Shown one piece after another: positions 20,426 to 29,530 of a stretch of 64,000 bases of DNA. Origin of the DNA: Micromonospora purpureochromogenes (lineage in GTDB: Bacteria; Actinomycetota; Actinomycetes; Mycobacteriales; Micromonosporaceae); NCBI RefSeq assembly GCF_900091515.1, contig NZ_LT607410.1, forward strand, positions 1,798,001 to 1,862,000. The letters are read 5' to 3'. Below the pieces are notes generated by a model. That model was not told the origin of the DNA. It did no database searches and worked only from the letters and a program-made list of their open reading frames with translations. Made by a program: the position numbers and the translations under genes. Within the stretch, counting starts at the first letter, position 1, and each line of letters starts with the position of its first letter.

Positions 20426-21346
20426 TCACCGGCCGAGCACCTCGGAGAGCGCGGCCGGTTCCAGACCTCGCTCGGCCAGCCCGGCCAGGATGCGGGGCAG
20501 CGTCTCGTCGGTCATCGCCGCGTTCGCCTCGGTGACGTGCAGGATGATCACCGAACCGGGTCGGACCTGGCTCAGCACCGCCCGGACGATCGGCTGCCAG
20601 GCGGTGGCGAACGGGTCGCCGCTGACCACGTCACCGTCCACCACGGTCAGTCCGAGCGGGGCCAGCTCGGCCAGCGCCGCCCGGTCGTGGCAGAGGCCGG
20701 GGAAGCGGAAGTAGCGGGTCTGCCGGCCGCCGTACCGGCCAATCACCTCGAACGTCCGCGCCACGTCCCGGGTCATCTCCCGCCGGGGCAGCGGCGGCAG
20801 GTGGTAGCAGCGCGGGGTGAACGCGGCGTGCCCGTAGGTGTGGTTGGCCAGCTCGAAGCGCGGGTTGGCGGCCAACCGGCGGGTCAGCTCCGGGTAGTCC
20901 TCGACCCACTTGCCGGTGAGGAAGAAGGTGGCCGGCACCCGCTCGCGCTCCAGCAGCTCGACGATCGCCAGGTTCGCGTACGACGGCGGGTGCGGCCCGC
21001 GCAGCTGCCGGCGCATCGTGTCGGTCATGTCGGCGTCGAAGGTGAGGGCCACCCTGCGCCCGGTACGCGGACCGTGGTCGACCACCGGCGGCAAGGTGCC
21101 CGGCGGCGTCGCACCGGGCAGCCCACCGTTGCCGGGCTGCCCGCTCTGCCCGGGGAGCCCGCTCTGCCCGGGGGCCGGTGGTAGGACGGTCCCGCCCGCC
21201 GTGGCCGGTCCGTGGCCGGCCGGCGCCTTCAGTACGGCGGCCCGTACCGGGGCCCGATGGGGCGCGGGACCGACGAGGAGCGCGACGATGGCGGCCAGGG
21301 CGAGGGTGGCGGCGGTGAGCAGGACGCGGGAGTTCTTCGCGAGCAC
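20426..21346 (-). CDS. Secreted/membrane-anchored polysaccharide deacetylase (NodB domain)
   Basis: A 306-residue protein with an N-terminal membrane anchor or signal (residues 8-27), a Gly/Pro-rich linker (about 42-90) and a NodB homology domain. Catalytic motif 1 is RVALTFDADM (Asp 104, Asp 106), motif 2 is NHTYGH (His 169, His 173), motif 3 is YFRFPGLCHD, and late motifs DGDVVSGDP and IILHV are present. Such enzymes remove N-acetyl groups from peptidoglycan or other surface polymers. It starts with GTG 21346. It diverges from nothing; the next gene upstream runs in the same direction and ends at 21404. Confidence 0.88.
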   Translation of the reverse strand: MLAKNSRVLLTAATLALAAIVALLVGPAPHRAPVRAAVLKAPAGHGPATAGGTVLPPAPGQSGLPGQSGQPGNGGLPGATPPGTLPPVVDHGPRTGRRVALTFDADMTDTMRRQLRGPHPPSYANLAIVELLERERVPATFFLTGKWVEDYPELTRRLAANPRFELANHTYGHAAFTPRCYHLPPLPRREMTRDVARTFEVIGRYGGRQTRYFRFPGLCHDRAALAELAPLGLTVVDGDVVSGDPFATAWQPIVRAVLSQVRPGSVIILHVTEANAAMTDETLPRILAGLAERGLEPAALSEVLGR

Positions 21347-21403
21347 CGGGTGATCATGGCAGTGGCTGCGGTGTCGTGGTGGCCCCCGAACGGCCCCTTC
21401 CGG

Positions 21404-22258
21404 TTAACCAGGTGTGGTGTCGGCGGGGAAGCGCTCGTGCCCCAGCACGGCCAGCAGCCGCAGCTTCTCGTCGCCCTCGCTGCGCGGCGGCGCGGTGAGC
21501 ACGAGCAGCGCCTGGGACTGGTCCTCGGTGAACAGGACCTGGCAGTCCAGCTCGATCGGGCCGAGTTCGGGGTGGATGAGCGTCTTGTGGTCGGCGAAGC
21601 GCTGCGCGACCTCGTGCCGCTCCCACAGCTCGGCGAACTCCGGGCTCGCCTTCTGCAGCGCCCGCACCAGCTCACCGGCACGCGACCGCGGGCCCATCGA
21701 CCCGTACGCGGCGCGCAGGTTGGCGACCTGGGCGCGGCTCTGCCGGGGGCGGTCGTCCTCCGGGTAGCGCAGCCGCTCGGCCGGGTCGGTGAACCACCGG
21801 TAGATCTCGCTGCGGGCGAGGCCCGTGTGGCCCGACCGGTCCCCGAACAGGGCTTCGGCCATCCGGTTCTGCACGAGGATCTCGCCGAGGTTGGACAGGA
21901 TGAGCGCCGGGGTGTCGTCGAGCCGGTCCAGCACGCGCAGCAGCGCCGGGGCGACGTGCGTCGCCGTCGTCACCCGCGCCGGGGCGTTGTGCCCCGCCAC
22001 CCGGAACAGGTAGTCGCGCTCACCGGTCGTCAGCCGCAGCGCCCGGGCCAGCGCGGCGAGCATCTGCGGGCTCGGCTGCGGGCCGCGCTGCTGCTCCAGC
22101 CGGGTGTAGTAGTCGGTAGACATGGCGGCCAGGGCGGCCACCTCCTCGCGCCGCAGGCCCGGGGCACGCCGCCGCGCGCCGGCTGCCAGCCCGACGTCCC
22201 CGGGCTGCAGCGCCTCCCGGCGGCGGCGGAGGAAGTCGGCCAGGGCTGCACGGTCCAT
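21404..22258 (-). CDS. XRE-family regulator with MmyB-like ligand domain
   Basis: A 284-residue regulator. The N-terminal helix-turn-helix contains RREEVAALAAMSTDYYTRLEQ (about residues 37-57). The C-terminal half from about residue 100 is the MmyB-like domain (ALFGDRSGHTGLARSEIYRWF and YPEDDRPRQSRAQVANLRAAYG), which in relatives binds a fatty acid or similar ligand. It is divergent from an SDR gene 100 bp away, a very common actinobacterial pairing in which the regulator controls the neighbouring oxidoreductase. Confidence 0.9.
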   Translation of the reverse strand: MDRAALADFLRRRREALQPGDVGLAAGARRRAPGLRREEVAALAAMSTDYYTRLEQQRGPQPSPQMLAALARALRLTTGERDYLFRVAGHNAPARVTTATHVAPALLRVLDRLDDTPALILSNLGEILVQNRMAEALFGDRSGHTGLARSEIYRWFTDPAERLRYPEDDRPRQSRAQVANLRAAYGSMGPRSRAGELVRALQKASPEFAELWERHEVAQRFADHKTLIHPELGPIELDCQVLFTEDQSQALLVLTAPPRSEGDEKLRLLAVLGHERFPADTTPG

Positions 22259-22358
22259 GATCCGAGTATCCGCCTGCCGCCGGGACGAACCAGGGATTGC
22301 CGATCCCCCGATGAGCGCTCTCTTCATCCACCCCCGGCAAACCGGCGAAGGTGGGTGC

Positions 22359-23123
22359 ATGAACATCTCCGGAAACACCGTCTTCATTCCCGGCTCCACG
22401 AGCGGGATCGGCCTCGCCCTCGCCCTCGAACTGCAGGCCAGGGGGAACACCGTCATCGTCGGCGGCCGCCGCACCGATCTGCTGAGGCAGATCGCCGCCG
22501 AGCACCCAGGCATCGACACGGTCACGATCGACACGGCGGACGCGGCGAGCATCGCGTCGGCCGCGCGGGAGGTGCTGGCGCGACACCCGGACCTCAACGT
22601 CCTCGTCACCATGGCCGGCATCATGCGCGTCGAGGACTGGCACCAGCCCGAGACGTTCCTCGCCTCCGCCGAGGCGGTGGTGAACACCAACGTGCTCGGC
22701 CCGATCCGGCTCATCGCCGCGTTCATCGAGCACCTGCAGGCGCAGCCGGACGCCACGATCATGACGGTGTCGTCGGGCCTCGCGTTCGCGCCCCTCAAGG
22801 TCACCCCGAGCTACAACGCGTCCAAGGCCGCGATCCACATGCTCAGCGAGTCGATCCGGCTGCAGCTCGCGGACACGACCGTGAAGATCGTGGAGCTCGA
22901 ACCGCCGGCCGTGCGTACCTCGCTGCTGCCCGGGCAGGAGCACAGCGAGTTCGCGGTGCCGCTGGACGAGTTCGTGGCCGAGGTGGTCGGGCTGCTGGAG
23001 GCGCAGCCCGAGGCGAAGGAGATCCAGGTCGAGCGGGTCAAGTTCCTCCGGTACGCCGAGGCGCGCGGCGACTACGACCAGGTGGTCGAGACGCTGAACG
23101 CCGCCGACCCGCACGGGAAGTAG
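22359..23123 (+). CDS. Short-chain dehydrogenase/reductase (DltE-like)
   Basis: A 254-residue classical SDR with the cofactor motif GSTSGIG (residues 12-18) and the active-site SYNASK with Tyr 152 and Lys 156. The catalytic serine pair is in TVSSGLAF. The PAVRTSLLPGQEHSEFAVP tail resembles DltE/YciK-like SDRs. Substrate unknown. It is probably controlled by the divergent XRE regulator; the 100-bp intergenic region must hold both promoters. ATG 22359 is the only start compatible with the Rossmann fold beginning. Confidence 0.9.
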   Translation: MNISGNTVFIPGSTSGIGLALALELQARGNTVIVGGRRTDLLRQIAAEHPGIDTVTIDTADAASIASAAREVLARHPDLNVLVTMAGIMRVEDWHQPETFLASAEAVVNTNVLGPIRLIAAFIEHLQAQPDATIMTVSSGLAFAPLKVTPSYNASKAAIHMLSESIRLQLADTTVKIVELEPPAVRTSLLPGQEHSEFAVPLDEFVAEVVGLLEAQPEAKEIQVERVKFLRYAEARGDYDQVVETLNAADPHGK

Positions 23124-23943
23124 CGTCGGCGGGGCGATCCCCTCCCGGTCCTGCCTCTCCCGGTCCCGGCCTTCTCACCGTGACTTCGGTACCTGCCGCG
23201 TGAAGCGGGGCCCGAGGGCCGGGACCAGGGCTTCCTCGGGTTTTCGGGCCGAGCCCGGCCATCTCGACCAACGAGCGTGGCATGCGTGGGTGGTGGACTT
23301 CCTGCGTTGCGCCGGTCGCGCCGGTTTCGGTTGCGCCCGCTCCTGTCGTGCCGATTCGGTCGCACCAGTCTGGGGGATGACACCACCACGAGCGTGATAC
23401 CTCAGAGGCATCAATATGACTCTGAGGTATCACGCTCATTCGGTGACGGCCGTGCCGACGAGACACGCGGCGTGGCGGCTCGGGGGAGTAGTCGGCGCGC
23501 ATGTCCGGTTCCGGCCGGATCGGCGTGCCTGGCTGATCGGCCCCGGGTTGGCATCGGCGTGCCGGATGTCCGACTGCAGGGTCCGCTGGAGGCGTCGGAT
23601 GTCCGGGTCTGGGCTAGGTGGTCCGGGCTGTTCCGTGACCGGCGGCACCCCGGCGGCGGAATGGCGGCCGGCCCGGGGTCGTTACACCCTCTGGACGATC
23701 GCAGCAGCAAGCCCCGCTGGCCTGGCCCGAACGCGTGGGCCGCCCGGGATGCCGGCCGCCGGAATGATGGTGGGCCGCCGGTCGTTACATGGTCCCGGCG
23801 CCGCGAGCCCCCCGCTCGCGAAGCCTGCCGGGGCGAAGACTTTCCCCTGAATTCTTTGGGCGCCTGCTCGTGGTGCTTACGCCGCCTGTCATGTCGATCC
23901 CCCGGTCGACCGGCGGCGTCAACCCCCTGAAGGAGCTTCCCCC
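23124..23943. other. 820-bp gene-poor region with one strong inverted repeat
   Basis: Open frames exist in several phases, but all have Arg/Pro/Gly-rich low-information products and no recognisable domain, so I do not call a gene. The region holds the long hairpin at 23390-23437. It also contains two degenerate direct repeats with GGAATGG or GGAATGA followed about 20 nt later by GTCGTTACA (around 23656 and 23760). The last 120 bp before 23944 should hold the promoter of the secreted lysozyme-like gene. AAGGAG at 23930-23935 is its ribosome binding site. Confidence 0.5.
23390..23437. repeat. 18-bp perfect inverted repeat, palindromic intergenic element
   Basis: Perfect 18-bp arms (GAGCGTGATACCTCAGAG at 23390-23407 and its complement at 23420-23437) surround a 12-nt centre that can pair three more bases after one mismatch. 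The arms are much less G+C-rich than the surroundings. No T-run follows, and it is 260 bp from the nearest stop codon, so a simple terminator is unlikely. It resembles a REP/MITE-like dispersed palindrome or a binding site. Confidence 0.75.
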
Positions 23944-24537
23944 ATGAACACCACCATTCTGCGTAAGAGCGTTCTCGGTATTGCTGGTCTGGCCTTCGCC
24001 GGTGGCGTCTTCGCCGGCCCGGTCACCGAGGCCCACGCCAACCCGGTCGACGCCAAGGCCGTCGCCGTGGTGCAGGCCGACAAGCCGGGTGTGGACAAGG
24101 GCAAGCTGATCCCGCACGGTGTGCAGGGCAAGCAGTCGCGCATCGATGTGGGCGCCGAGCAGACGAAGAATGTGAAGGCGATCATCGCGGCGACGAAGAA
24201 GTCGGGCATGGACGAGCGGGCCGCCGTGGTCGCGATCGCCACGTCGCTGCAGGAGTCGAAGCTGGAGAACCTGGGTCACCTGGGTGAGCGCAACGACTTC
24301 GACTCGCAGGGCCTGTTCCAGCAGCGCCCGTCCTCGGGTTGGGGCACGGTCGAGCAGATCACCGACCCCGAATACAGCACGATGGCGTTCCTCAAGGGCC
24401 TCAAGCAGGTCGACGGCTGGCAGGACATGCCGCTGACCAAGGCAGCCCAGACCGTGCAGGTGTCGGCCTACCCCGACCACTACGCCCAGTGGGAGCAGCA
24501 GGCCGCCGACCTCGTCGCCAAGCACTGGAACAACTGA
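23944..24537 (+). CDS. Secreted lysozyme-like (transglycosylase-fold) protein
   Basis: A 197-residue protein with a signal peptide (about residues 1-32, cleavage near AHANP) and a C-terminal alpha-helical domain. The block AAVVAIATSLQESKLENLGH contains a glutamate in the QES position expected for a goose-lysozyme/SLT-like fold. It continues with DSQGLFQQRPSSGWGT, then AYPDHYAQWEQQAADL. These motifs recur in actinobacterial secreted proteins where the domain is fused to NlpC/P60 or M23 peptidases; here it stands alone. Cell-wall hydrolase activity is inferred. ATG 23944 follows AAGGAG at 23930. Confidence 0.8.
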   Translation: MNTTILRKSVLGIAGLAFAGGVFAGPVTEAHANPVDAKAVAVVQADKPGVDKGKLIPHGVQGKQSRIDVGAEQTKNVKAIIAATKKSGMDERAAVVAIATSLQESKLENLGHLGERNDFDSQGLFQQRPSSGWGTVEQITDPEYSTMAFLKGLKQVDGWQDMPLTKAAQTVQVSAYPDHYAQWEQQAADLVAKHWNN

Positions 24538-24554
24538 CCCACCTGAACACTCAC

Positions 24555-24589
24555 GCTGGCCGGCACCCCCGAGCGGGGTGCCGGCCAGC
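24555..24589. terminator. Terminator between lysozyme-like gene and DUF4126 gene
   Basis: A perfect 15-bp inverted repeat (GCTGGCCGGCACCCC / GGGGTGCCGGCCAGC) with a 5-nt loop lies between convergent stop codons. Confidence 0.88.
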
Positions 24590-24612
24590 GGCGTTTCCGC
24601 CCCAGGAACGGG

Positions 24613-25233
24613 TCAGACGCGGAAACCGGCGGCGCGGGCCGCCTGGCGTTCCCGGCGGCGGTCGGAGCGGCGTCGCAGGAACCAGAAGAAGAAGGCCGCC
24701 AGCCCCAGCAGGAAGGCCAGCACCAGCACCGGCAGGACGATCGCCACCAGGGACATGACCACGCTGGTCGCGTCCTCGGCGGTGCTCGCCACCGGCGCGC
24801 CGAAGCCCACGGTGGTGGCGTTGACGACCGGCCGGGCGGCCGACTTCAGCAGGTGCACGCCGAGCGCGATGACGACACCGGTCACCACCGGCACCCACTG
24901 GTGGGACGAGAAGAAGCTCCCCGGGTCGCTGACCGTCACGGTCTCCGAGCTGGCGCCGGCGCCGAACGCCAGGCCGCCGGCGGTCGGGCGCACGACGGTC
25001 TGCACGAGGTCGTTGACGTGGTCGACCACCGGCACCTTGTCGGCGACGACCTCGACGGCGAGCAGCACCGCCAGGATCAGCACGACCCAGCCGTTGCCCA
25101 GCCACTGCCAGCCGCTCGGCAGCTCGATCAGGTCGGTGTAACGGGCGAGCAGTCCCATGATGATCAGGGGGATGTAGGCGTTCAGGCCGGCCGATGCGGC
25201 CAGGCCGGTACCCGTGAGAACTTCGAACACCAT
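24613..25233 (-). CDS. DUF4126 family membrane protein
   Basis: A 206-residue integral membrane protein with about four or five hydrophobic segments. The N-terminal [20 protein letters not shown] and [19 protein letters not shown] segments are typical of DUF4126 proteins. The C-terminus is strongly basic ([19 protein letters not shown]). Function is unknown for the family. It is divergent from nucS, whose start is 69 bp away. Confidence 0.85.
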   Translation of the reverse strand: MVFEVLTGTGLAASAGLNAYIPLIIMGLLARYTDLIELPSGWQWLGNGWVVLILAVLLAVEVVADKVPVVDHVNDLVQTVVRPTAGGLAFGAGASSETVTVSDPGSFFSSHQWVPVVTGVVIALGVHLLKSAARPVVNATTVGFGAPVASTAEDATSVVMSLVAIVLPVLVLAFLLGLAAFFFWFLRRRSDRRRERQAARAAGFRV

Positions 25234-25289
25234 CTCAGCATCGCACCGGCACGCCAGTGCCGCTCGGTGGCGACGGTCCGGTCCTCGGC

Positions 25290-25295
25290 TACCCT
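25290..25295 (+). promoter_or_regulatory. -10 element of nucS, leaderless
   Basis: TACCCT at 25290-25295 is followed by 6 nt and then the GTG start at 25302. No ribosome binding site is present upstream of the start. Confidence 0.6.
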
Positions 25296-25301
25296 CGTCG
25301 G

Positions 25302-25961
25302 GTGCGGTTGGTGATTGCGAAGTGCTCGGTGGACTATGTCGGACGGCTCTCGGCTCACCTGCCGCTGGCCACGCGGTTGCTGATGGTCAAGGCGGACGGC
25401 TCCGTGTCGATCCACGCTGACGACCGGGCGTACAAGCCGCTGAACTGGATGAGCCCGCCCTGCCGGCTCGAGGAGGCCCCGGGCGTCTGGCGGGTGGTCA
25501 ACAAGGCCGGCGAGGAGCTGCGGATCACCCTGGAGGAGATCTTCCAGGACACCTCGTACGAGCTGGGTGTCGACCCGGGCCTGCGCAAGGACGGTGTCGA
25601 GGCGCACCTGCAGGAGCTGCTCGCCGCCAACCCGGAGACCCTCGGCGAGGGCTTCACCCTGGTCCGGCGTGAGTACATGACCGCCATCGGCCCGGTCGAC
25701 CTGCTCTGCCGGGACGCCAACTCCGGCGCGGTGGCCGTCGAGGTGAAGCGGCGCGGCGAGATCGACGGCGTGGAGCAGCTCACCCGCTACCTGGAGCTGA
25801 TGAACCGCGACCCGCTGCTCGCCCCGGTCTCCGGCGTCTTCGCCGCGCAGGAGATCAAGCCGCAGGCCCGCGTGCTCGCCACCGACCGGGGGATCCGGTG
25901 CGTGGTGGTCGACTACGACAAGCTGCGCGGCATCGAGCGCGACGAGCTGACCCTCTTCTGA
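25302..25961 (+). CDS. nucS: Mismatch-specific endonuclease NucS/EndoMS
   Basis: The actinobacterial and archaeal non-canonical mismatch-repair nuclease that cuts both strands at mismatches and replaces MutS/MutL. It is 219 residues. [20 protein letters not shown] is the conserved N-terminus, which fixes the GTG 25302 start. The catalytic PD-(D/E)xK core is seen as Asp 133, Glu 147 and Lys 149 (GPVDLLC followed by AVEVKRRG). The extreme C-terminus DELTLF is the expected beta-clamp-binding tail. The gene appears leaderless. Confidence 0.95.
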   Translation: MRLVIAKCSVDYVGRLSAHLPLATRLLMVKADGSVSIHADDRAYKPLNWMSPPCRLEEAPGVWRVVNKAGEELRITLEEIFQDTSYELGVDPGLRKDGVEAHLQELLAANPETLGEGFTLVRREYMTAIGPVDLLCRDANSGAVAVEVKRRGEIDGVEQLTRYLELMNRDPLLAPVSGVFAAQEIKPQARVLATDRGIRCVVVDYDKLRGIERDELTLF

Positions 25962-25973
25962 CCCGCCGGCCGC

Positions 25974-27473
25974 TCAGCGCCGGCCGTACATCAGCTTGGC
26001 GGCCTTGACCAGGCGCGCCACGTCGGCGGGGGTCCGCTCGAAGGTCATCGACGGCAGCAGCGACCGGGCCCGGCGCCGGGTGATCGACTTGGTCCGGCCG
26101 AACTCGCGCAGCCCGTCCTCGCCGTGGATCCGCCCGAAGCCGGAGTCACCCACCCCGCCGAACGGCAGCGTGGACATGCCGGCGAAGGTGAGCGCCGAGT
26201 TGACCGAGGCCATGCCCGAGCGCAGCCGCCGGGCGATCGCCACCGCCCGCTTGCGACCGAAGACCGAACCCCCCAGGCCGTACGACAGCGCGTTGGCCCG
26301 GCGTACGGCCTCGTCGGCGTCGCTGACCCGGCTGATCGTCAGCGTGGGGCCGAAGGTCTCCTCGCGAACGGCGGCCGAGGTCTCGGGGACGTCCACCAGC
26401 ACGGTCGGGTGCACGTACGGCGGCTGGACCGCGCCCGGCCCGCCGAGTACGGCGCGGCCGCCGGCGGCGACGGCGTCGTCGATGTGCCGCCGGATCACGT
26501 CGAGCTGGCTGGGCATGGTGATCGGGCCGATGTCGGCGCCCTCCGCGCCCACGGTCAGCCGGGCGGCGCGGGCGACCACCTTGTCGACGAAGGCGTCGTA
26601 GACCGGCTCGACGGCGTAGACCCGCTCGATGCCGATGCAGGTCTGGCCCGCGTTGGTCAGCGCGCCCCAGACGCACGCCTCGGCGGCGGCGTCCAGGTCG
26701 GCGTCGGCGTCGACGATCATCGCGTCCTTGCCGCCGGCCTCCAGCAGCACCGGGGTCAGCGACTCGGCGCAGGCCGCCATCACCTTCTTCGCGGTGGCGG
26801 TGGAGCCGGTGAAGGCCAGCTTGCCCACGCCCGAGCGGCACAGCGCCGCGCCGACGTCGCCGAGTCCGTGCACCGCGGTCAGCACCGGCTGCTCCGGCAC
26901 CACCTCGGCGAAGGCGTCCACCAGCCACTGCCCGACGGCGGGGGTGTACTCGCTGGGCTTGAGCACGACGGCGTTGCCGGCGGCGAGGGCGTACGCGGTG
27001 GAGCCGATCGGGGTGAAGACCGGGTAGTTCCAGGGGCCGATCACCCCGACCACCCCGTACGGCTGGTATTCGAGGTGGCCGGAGAACTCGGCCAGGATCA
27101 GCCGGGAGCGGACCCGGCGCGGCCCCAGCACCCGGCGGGCGTTACGGGCGGCCCAGTCGATGTGCTCGATCGCGGTGAGGATCTCAACGATGGCGTCGGC
27201 GACCGGCTTGCCGCCCTCGACGTGGACCAGCTCCGCCAGCTCCTCGATCCGCCGGGCGAGCAGGCCGCGCCAGCGCAGCAGCCGCTCCCGGCGCCCGGTG
27301 AAGCCCAGACCGGCCCACCACTCGCCGGCGGCCCGGGCCCGCTCGACCGCGCGGGCGACGTCGTCGGGGGTGGCCACGGGGAAGCGGCCGGCTTCGGCGC
27401 CCGTCGCGGGGCTCGTCGAAACCAGCCGATCGCCCTCGATGACCGGGGTGCCGGGGACATGCACAGCCGTCAT
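25974..27473 (-). CDS. Aldehyde dehydrogenase family protein
   Basis: NAD(P)-dependent aldehyde oxidation, 499 residues. GPWNYP contains the oxyanion asparagine (Asn 149), FTGSTATAKKV is the cofactor loop, LLEAGGKD carries Glu 245, and NAGQTCIGIERV carries the nucleophile Cys 279. The C-terminus has the conserved PFGGVGDSGFGR. It resembles ALDH families acting on medium-chain or aromatic aldehydes; the exact substrate cannot be read. ATG 27473 follows TAGACT by 6 nt, so the gene looks leaderless. It converges with nucS, with 12 bp between the stops. Confidence 0.92.
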   Translation of the reverse strand: MTAVHVPGTPVIEGDRLVSTSPATGAEAGRFPVATPDDVARAVERARAAGEWWAGLGFTGRRERLLRWRGLLARRIEELAELVHVEGGKPVADAIVEILTAIEHIDWAARNARRVLGPRRVRSRLILAEFSGHLEYQPYGVVGVIGPWNYPVFTPIGSTAYALAAGNAVVLKPSEYTPAVGQWLVDAFAEVVPEQPVLTAVHGLGDVGAALCRSGVGKLAFTGSTATAKKVMAACAESLTPVLLEAGGKDAMIVDADADLDAAAEACVWGALTNAGQTCIGIERVYAVEPVYDAFVDKVVARAARLTVGAEGADIGPITMPSQLDVIRRHIDDAVAAGGRAVLGGPGAVQPPYVHPTVLVDVPETSAAVREETFGPTLTISRVSDADEAVRRANALSYGLGGSVFGRKRAVAIARRLRSGMASVNSALTFAGMSTLPFGGVGDSGFGRIHGEDGLREFGRTKSITRRRARSLLPSMTFERTPADVARLVKAAKLMYGRR

Positions 27474-27479
27474 GGCGGA

Positions 27480-27485
27480 AGTCTA
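27480..27485 (-). promoter_or_regulatory. -10 element of the aldehyde dehydrogenase gene, leaderless
   Basis: On the minus strand TAGACT is followed by TCCGCC and then the ATG at 27473. Confidence 0.55.
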
Positions 27486-27723
27486 GACCCGCAGATTACC
27501 CACCGGTAGGGGTGACTGGAGCGGTCCTCGGCCGCCCGTCGTGGACCGGCCGTGCCGCGCGCCGCCGACTGTTGCCGGCTCCGCCGCGCCGTCGCTCGCC
27601 GTCCGACCGGTTAGCGGGAGTTGTCCGGCCGGGGTCGCGGAGGTGTCCGCGCGGGTGGTGAGGTGGGTGGCTGGGACCTGACACGCTGACGCGGGGCGAG
27701 GGTGGGTGGGGAGCTGACTGTCC

Positions 27724-28209
27724 ATGCAGGATCATCCGGAACTGACACCGCTGCTGACGGTGGCGGGCGGGACGATGCGCGGGGCCAGCTTCCGGCTGAG
27801 CCCACGGCCGCAGGTGATCGGCCGCGCGCCGACCGCCGACATCGTGGTGACCGACCCGCACCTGAGCCGGCGGCACGCCGAGGTGCGGCTGACCGACGCC
27901 GGGGCCGTCCTGGTGGACCTGGGTTCCACCAACGGCACCTGGCTCAACGACCGGCGGATCACCGGCCCGGAGCAGCTCTGCGACGGTGACGTGGTCCGGC
28001 TGGGCCGTACCGAACTGCGCTTCTTCGACCCGGGCCTGGCCACCACCGACCCGGTGGGGCTGCGCTTCGCCGGCGGTGGCCCGGTCCGCCGGGACCACCG
28101 GCCGACCCTGCCGCTGCCGCTGGCCGCCCCCGCCACCGGGCCGACCGACGCCTGGCCCGCCGGCGGCGCGCCGGTCGGATCGGCGGCCGGGACCGACGGC
28201 GCCACCTGA
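27724..28209 (+). CDS. FHA-domain protein
   Basis: A 161-residue protein with a single forkhead-associated domain (about residues 10-105), which binds phosphothreonine peptides made by Ser/Thr kinases. The conserved ligand residues are present: GRAPTADI (Arg 34), LSRRHAEV (Ser 48, His 51) and GSTNGTWLN (Asn 70). A Pro/Ala-rich tail of about 50 residues follows. No kinase or secretion gene is adjacent, so the partner is elsewhere. It ends at a clear hairpin. Confidence 0.9.
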   Translation: MQDHPELTPLLTVAGGTMRGASFRLSPRPQVIGRAPTADIVVTDPHLSRRHAEVRLTDAGAVLVDLGSTNGTWLNDRRITGPEQLCDGDVVRLGRTELRFFDPGLATTDPVGLRFAGGGPVRRDHRPTLPLPLAAPATGPTDAWPAGGAPVGSAAGTDGAT

Positions 28210-28240
28210 CCTGCCGCCGCGTCCCTGACCGCCGGAGGCC

Positions 28241-28276
28241 GTGCCGCGCCCCCGGTCCTCGTGCGGGGCGCGGCAC
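28241..28276 (+). terminator. Terminator after the FHA gene
   Basis: A 12-bp perfect inverted repeat (GTGCCGCGCCCC / GGGGCGCGGCAC) with a 12-nt loop starts 31 nt after the stop. Confidence 0.75.
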
Positions 28277-28346
28277 ATCCGGCCGCGCCGGATCGTGGGC
28301 GGCCGGCCCATGGACCAGGGGACGTCGCCGTGGCAGCATGCCGCGG

Positions 28347-29411
28347 ATGGAGATCGAGCAGCGGACCGTGACGGCGAACGGCATCACCCAGCGGGTACGG
28401 GTGGCCGGACCGCCGGACGGCGTGCCGGTGCTGCTGGTGCACGGCAACGGCTCCTCCTCGGCGTTCTGGGAGCCGCTGGTCCGCCGGCTGCCCGCGACGC
28501 TCCGGGTGGTCGCGCCCGACCTGCGCGGGTACGGCGACACCGAGACCGCCCCGGTGGACGCGCCCCGGGGACTGGCCGACTTCGCCGACGACGTGGCCGC
28601 CCTGCTCGACGAGCCGGGTCTCTTCGCCGCCGGCGCGCGCCCGGTGGTGGTCGGGCACTCCCTCGGGGGCGGGGTGGCGATGCGGCTGCTGGTCGACCAC
28701 CCGGACCGGGTGGCGGCTCTGTTGCTGGAGGCCCCGGTGTCGCCGTACGGCTTCGGTGGCACCCGCGACCTCGACGGCACCCCGACCACGCCCGACTTCG
28801 CCGGCACCGGCGCCGGCTCGGTGAACCCGGACTTCGTGGCCAGGCTCGCCGCCGGCGACCGGAGCGCCGACGCCCCGACCAGCCCGCGCTGCGTGCTGCG
28901 GGCGACCTACGTCGCCGACCCGGCCTCGCTTGGCGAGGACGAGGAACTACTGCTGGACAGCCTGCTCTCCACCGCGACCGGCGACGACAACTACCCCGGT
29001 ACGGCCGGCACCTCGCCGCACTGGCCCGGCACCGCGCCTGGATCGCGAGGCGTGCTCAACGCGCTCGCCCCCGTCCACTTCCGGCTCGCCGACGTGCTGG
29101 TCGCCGTCGAGGTCAAGCCGCCGGTCGCCTGGGTACGCGGCGACGCCGACGTGATCGTCTCGGACACCTCGCTGTTCGACCTGGCGTACCTGGGGTCGCT
29201 GGGGATGGTGCCGGGCTGGCCGGGGGAGCAGGCGTGCCCGCCGCAGCCGATGGTCGGGCAGACCCGGGCGGTGCTGGAGCGGTACGCCGCAGCCGGCGGC
29301 ACGTACCGGGAGGTGGTGCTTCCCGGCTGCGGGCACAGCCCGCACGTGGAACGGCCGGCCGAGTTCGTGGCCGAGCTGCTGGCGCTGACGGGGGTGCCCG
29401 CGACGAACTGA
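28347..29411 (+). CDS. Alpha/beta hydrolase
   Basis: A 354-residue alpha/beta-hydrolase. VLLVHGNGSSSAFWEPLV gives the oxyanion region, VVGHSLGGGVAM contains the nucleophile serine elbow, WVRGDADVIVSD the acid, and PGCGHSPHVERPAEF the catalytic histidine. A long lid insert lies between about residues 140 and 270. Substrate unknown. ATG 28347 is preferred because CAGCAT at 28334-28339 would be a -10 exactly 7 nt upstream; ATG 28338 is also in frame. Confidence 0.88.
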   Translation: MEIEQRTVTANGITQRVRVAGPPDGVPVLLVHGNGSSSAFWEPLVRRLPATLRVVAPDLRGYGDTETAPVDAPRGLADFADDVAALLDEPGLFAAGARPVVVGHSLGGGVAMRLLVDHPDRVAALLLEAPVSPYGFGGTRDLDGTPTTPDFAGTGAGSVNPDFVARLAAGDRSADAPTSPRCVLRATYVADPASLGEDEELLLDSLLSTATGDDNYPGTAGTSPHWPGTAPGSRGVLNALAPVHFRLADVLVAVEVKPPVAWVRGDADVIVSDTSLFDLAYLGSLGMVPGWPGEQACPPQPMVGQTRAVLERYAAAGGTYREVVLPGCGHSPHVERPAEFVAELLALTGVPATN

Positions 29412-29530
29412 CCCGGTGCGTGAAATATCCCACGGCGTCTCGACAACGCAGCGTCGCGTGGCAGACTCCGGCGCATAACCTTAGTCGCCGTTCAAGTCGG
29501 CGGGGTGCGGAGCAACAGGGGAGGCCGGTC

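Noticed and set aside
23277..23930. Open frames of 140-217 codons in the 820-bp gap
   Set aside because: Products are Arg/Pro/Gly-rich with no domain, the frames overlap each other on both strands, and one crosses the long palindrome.
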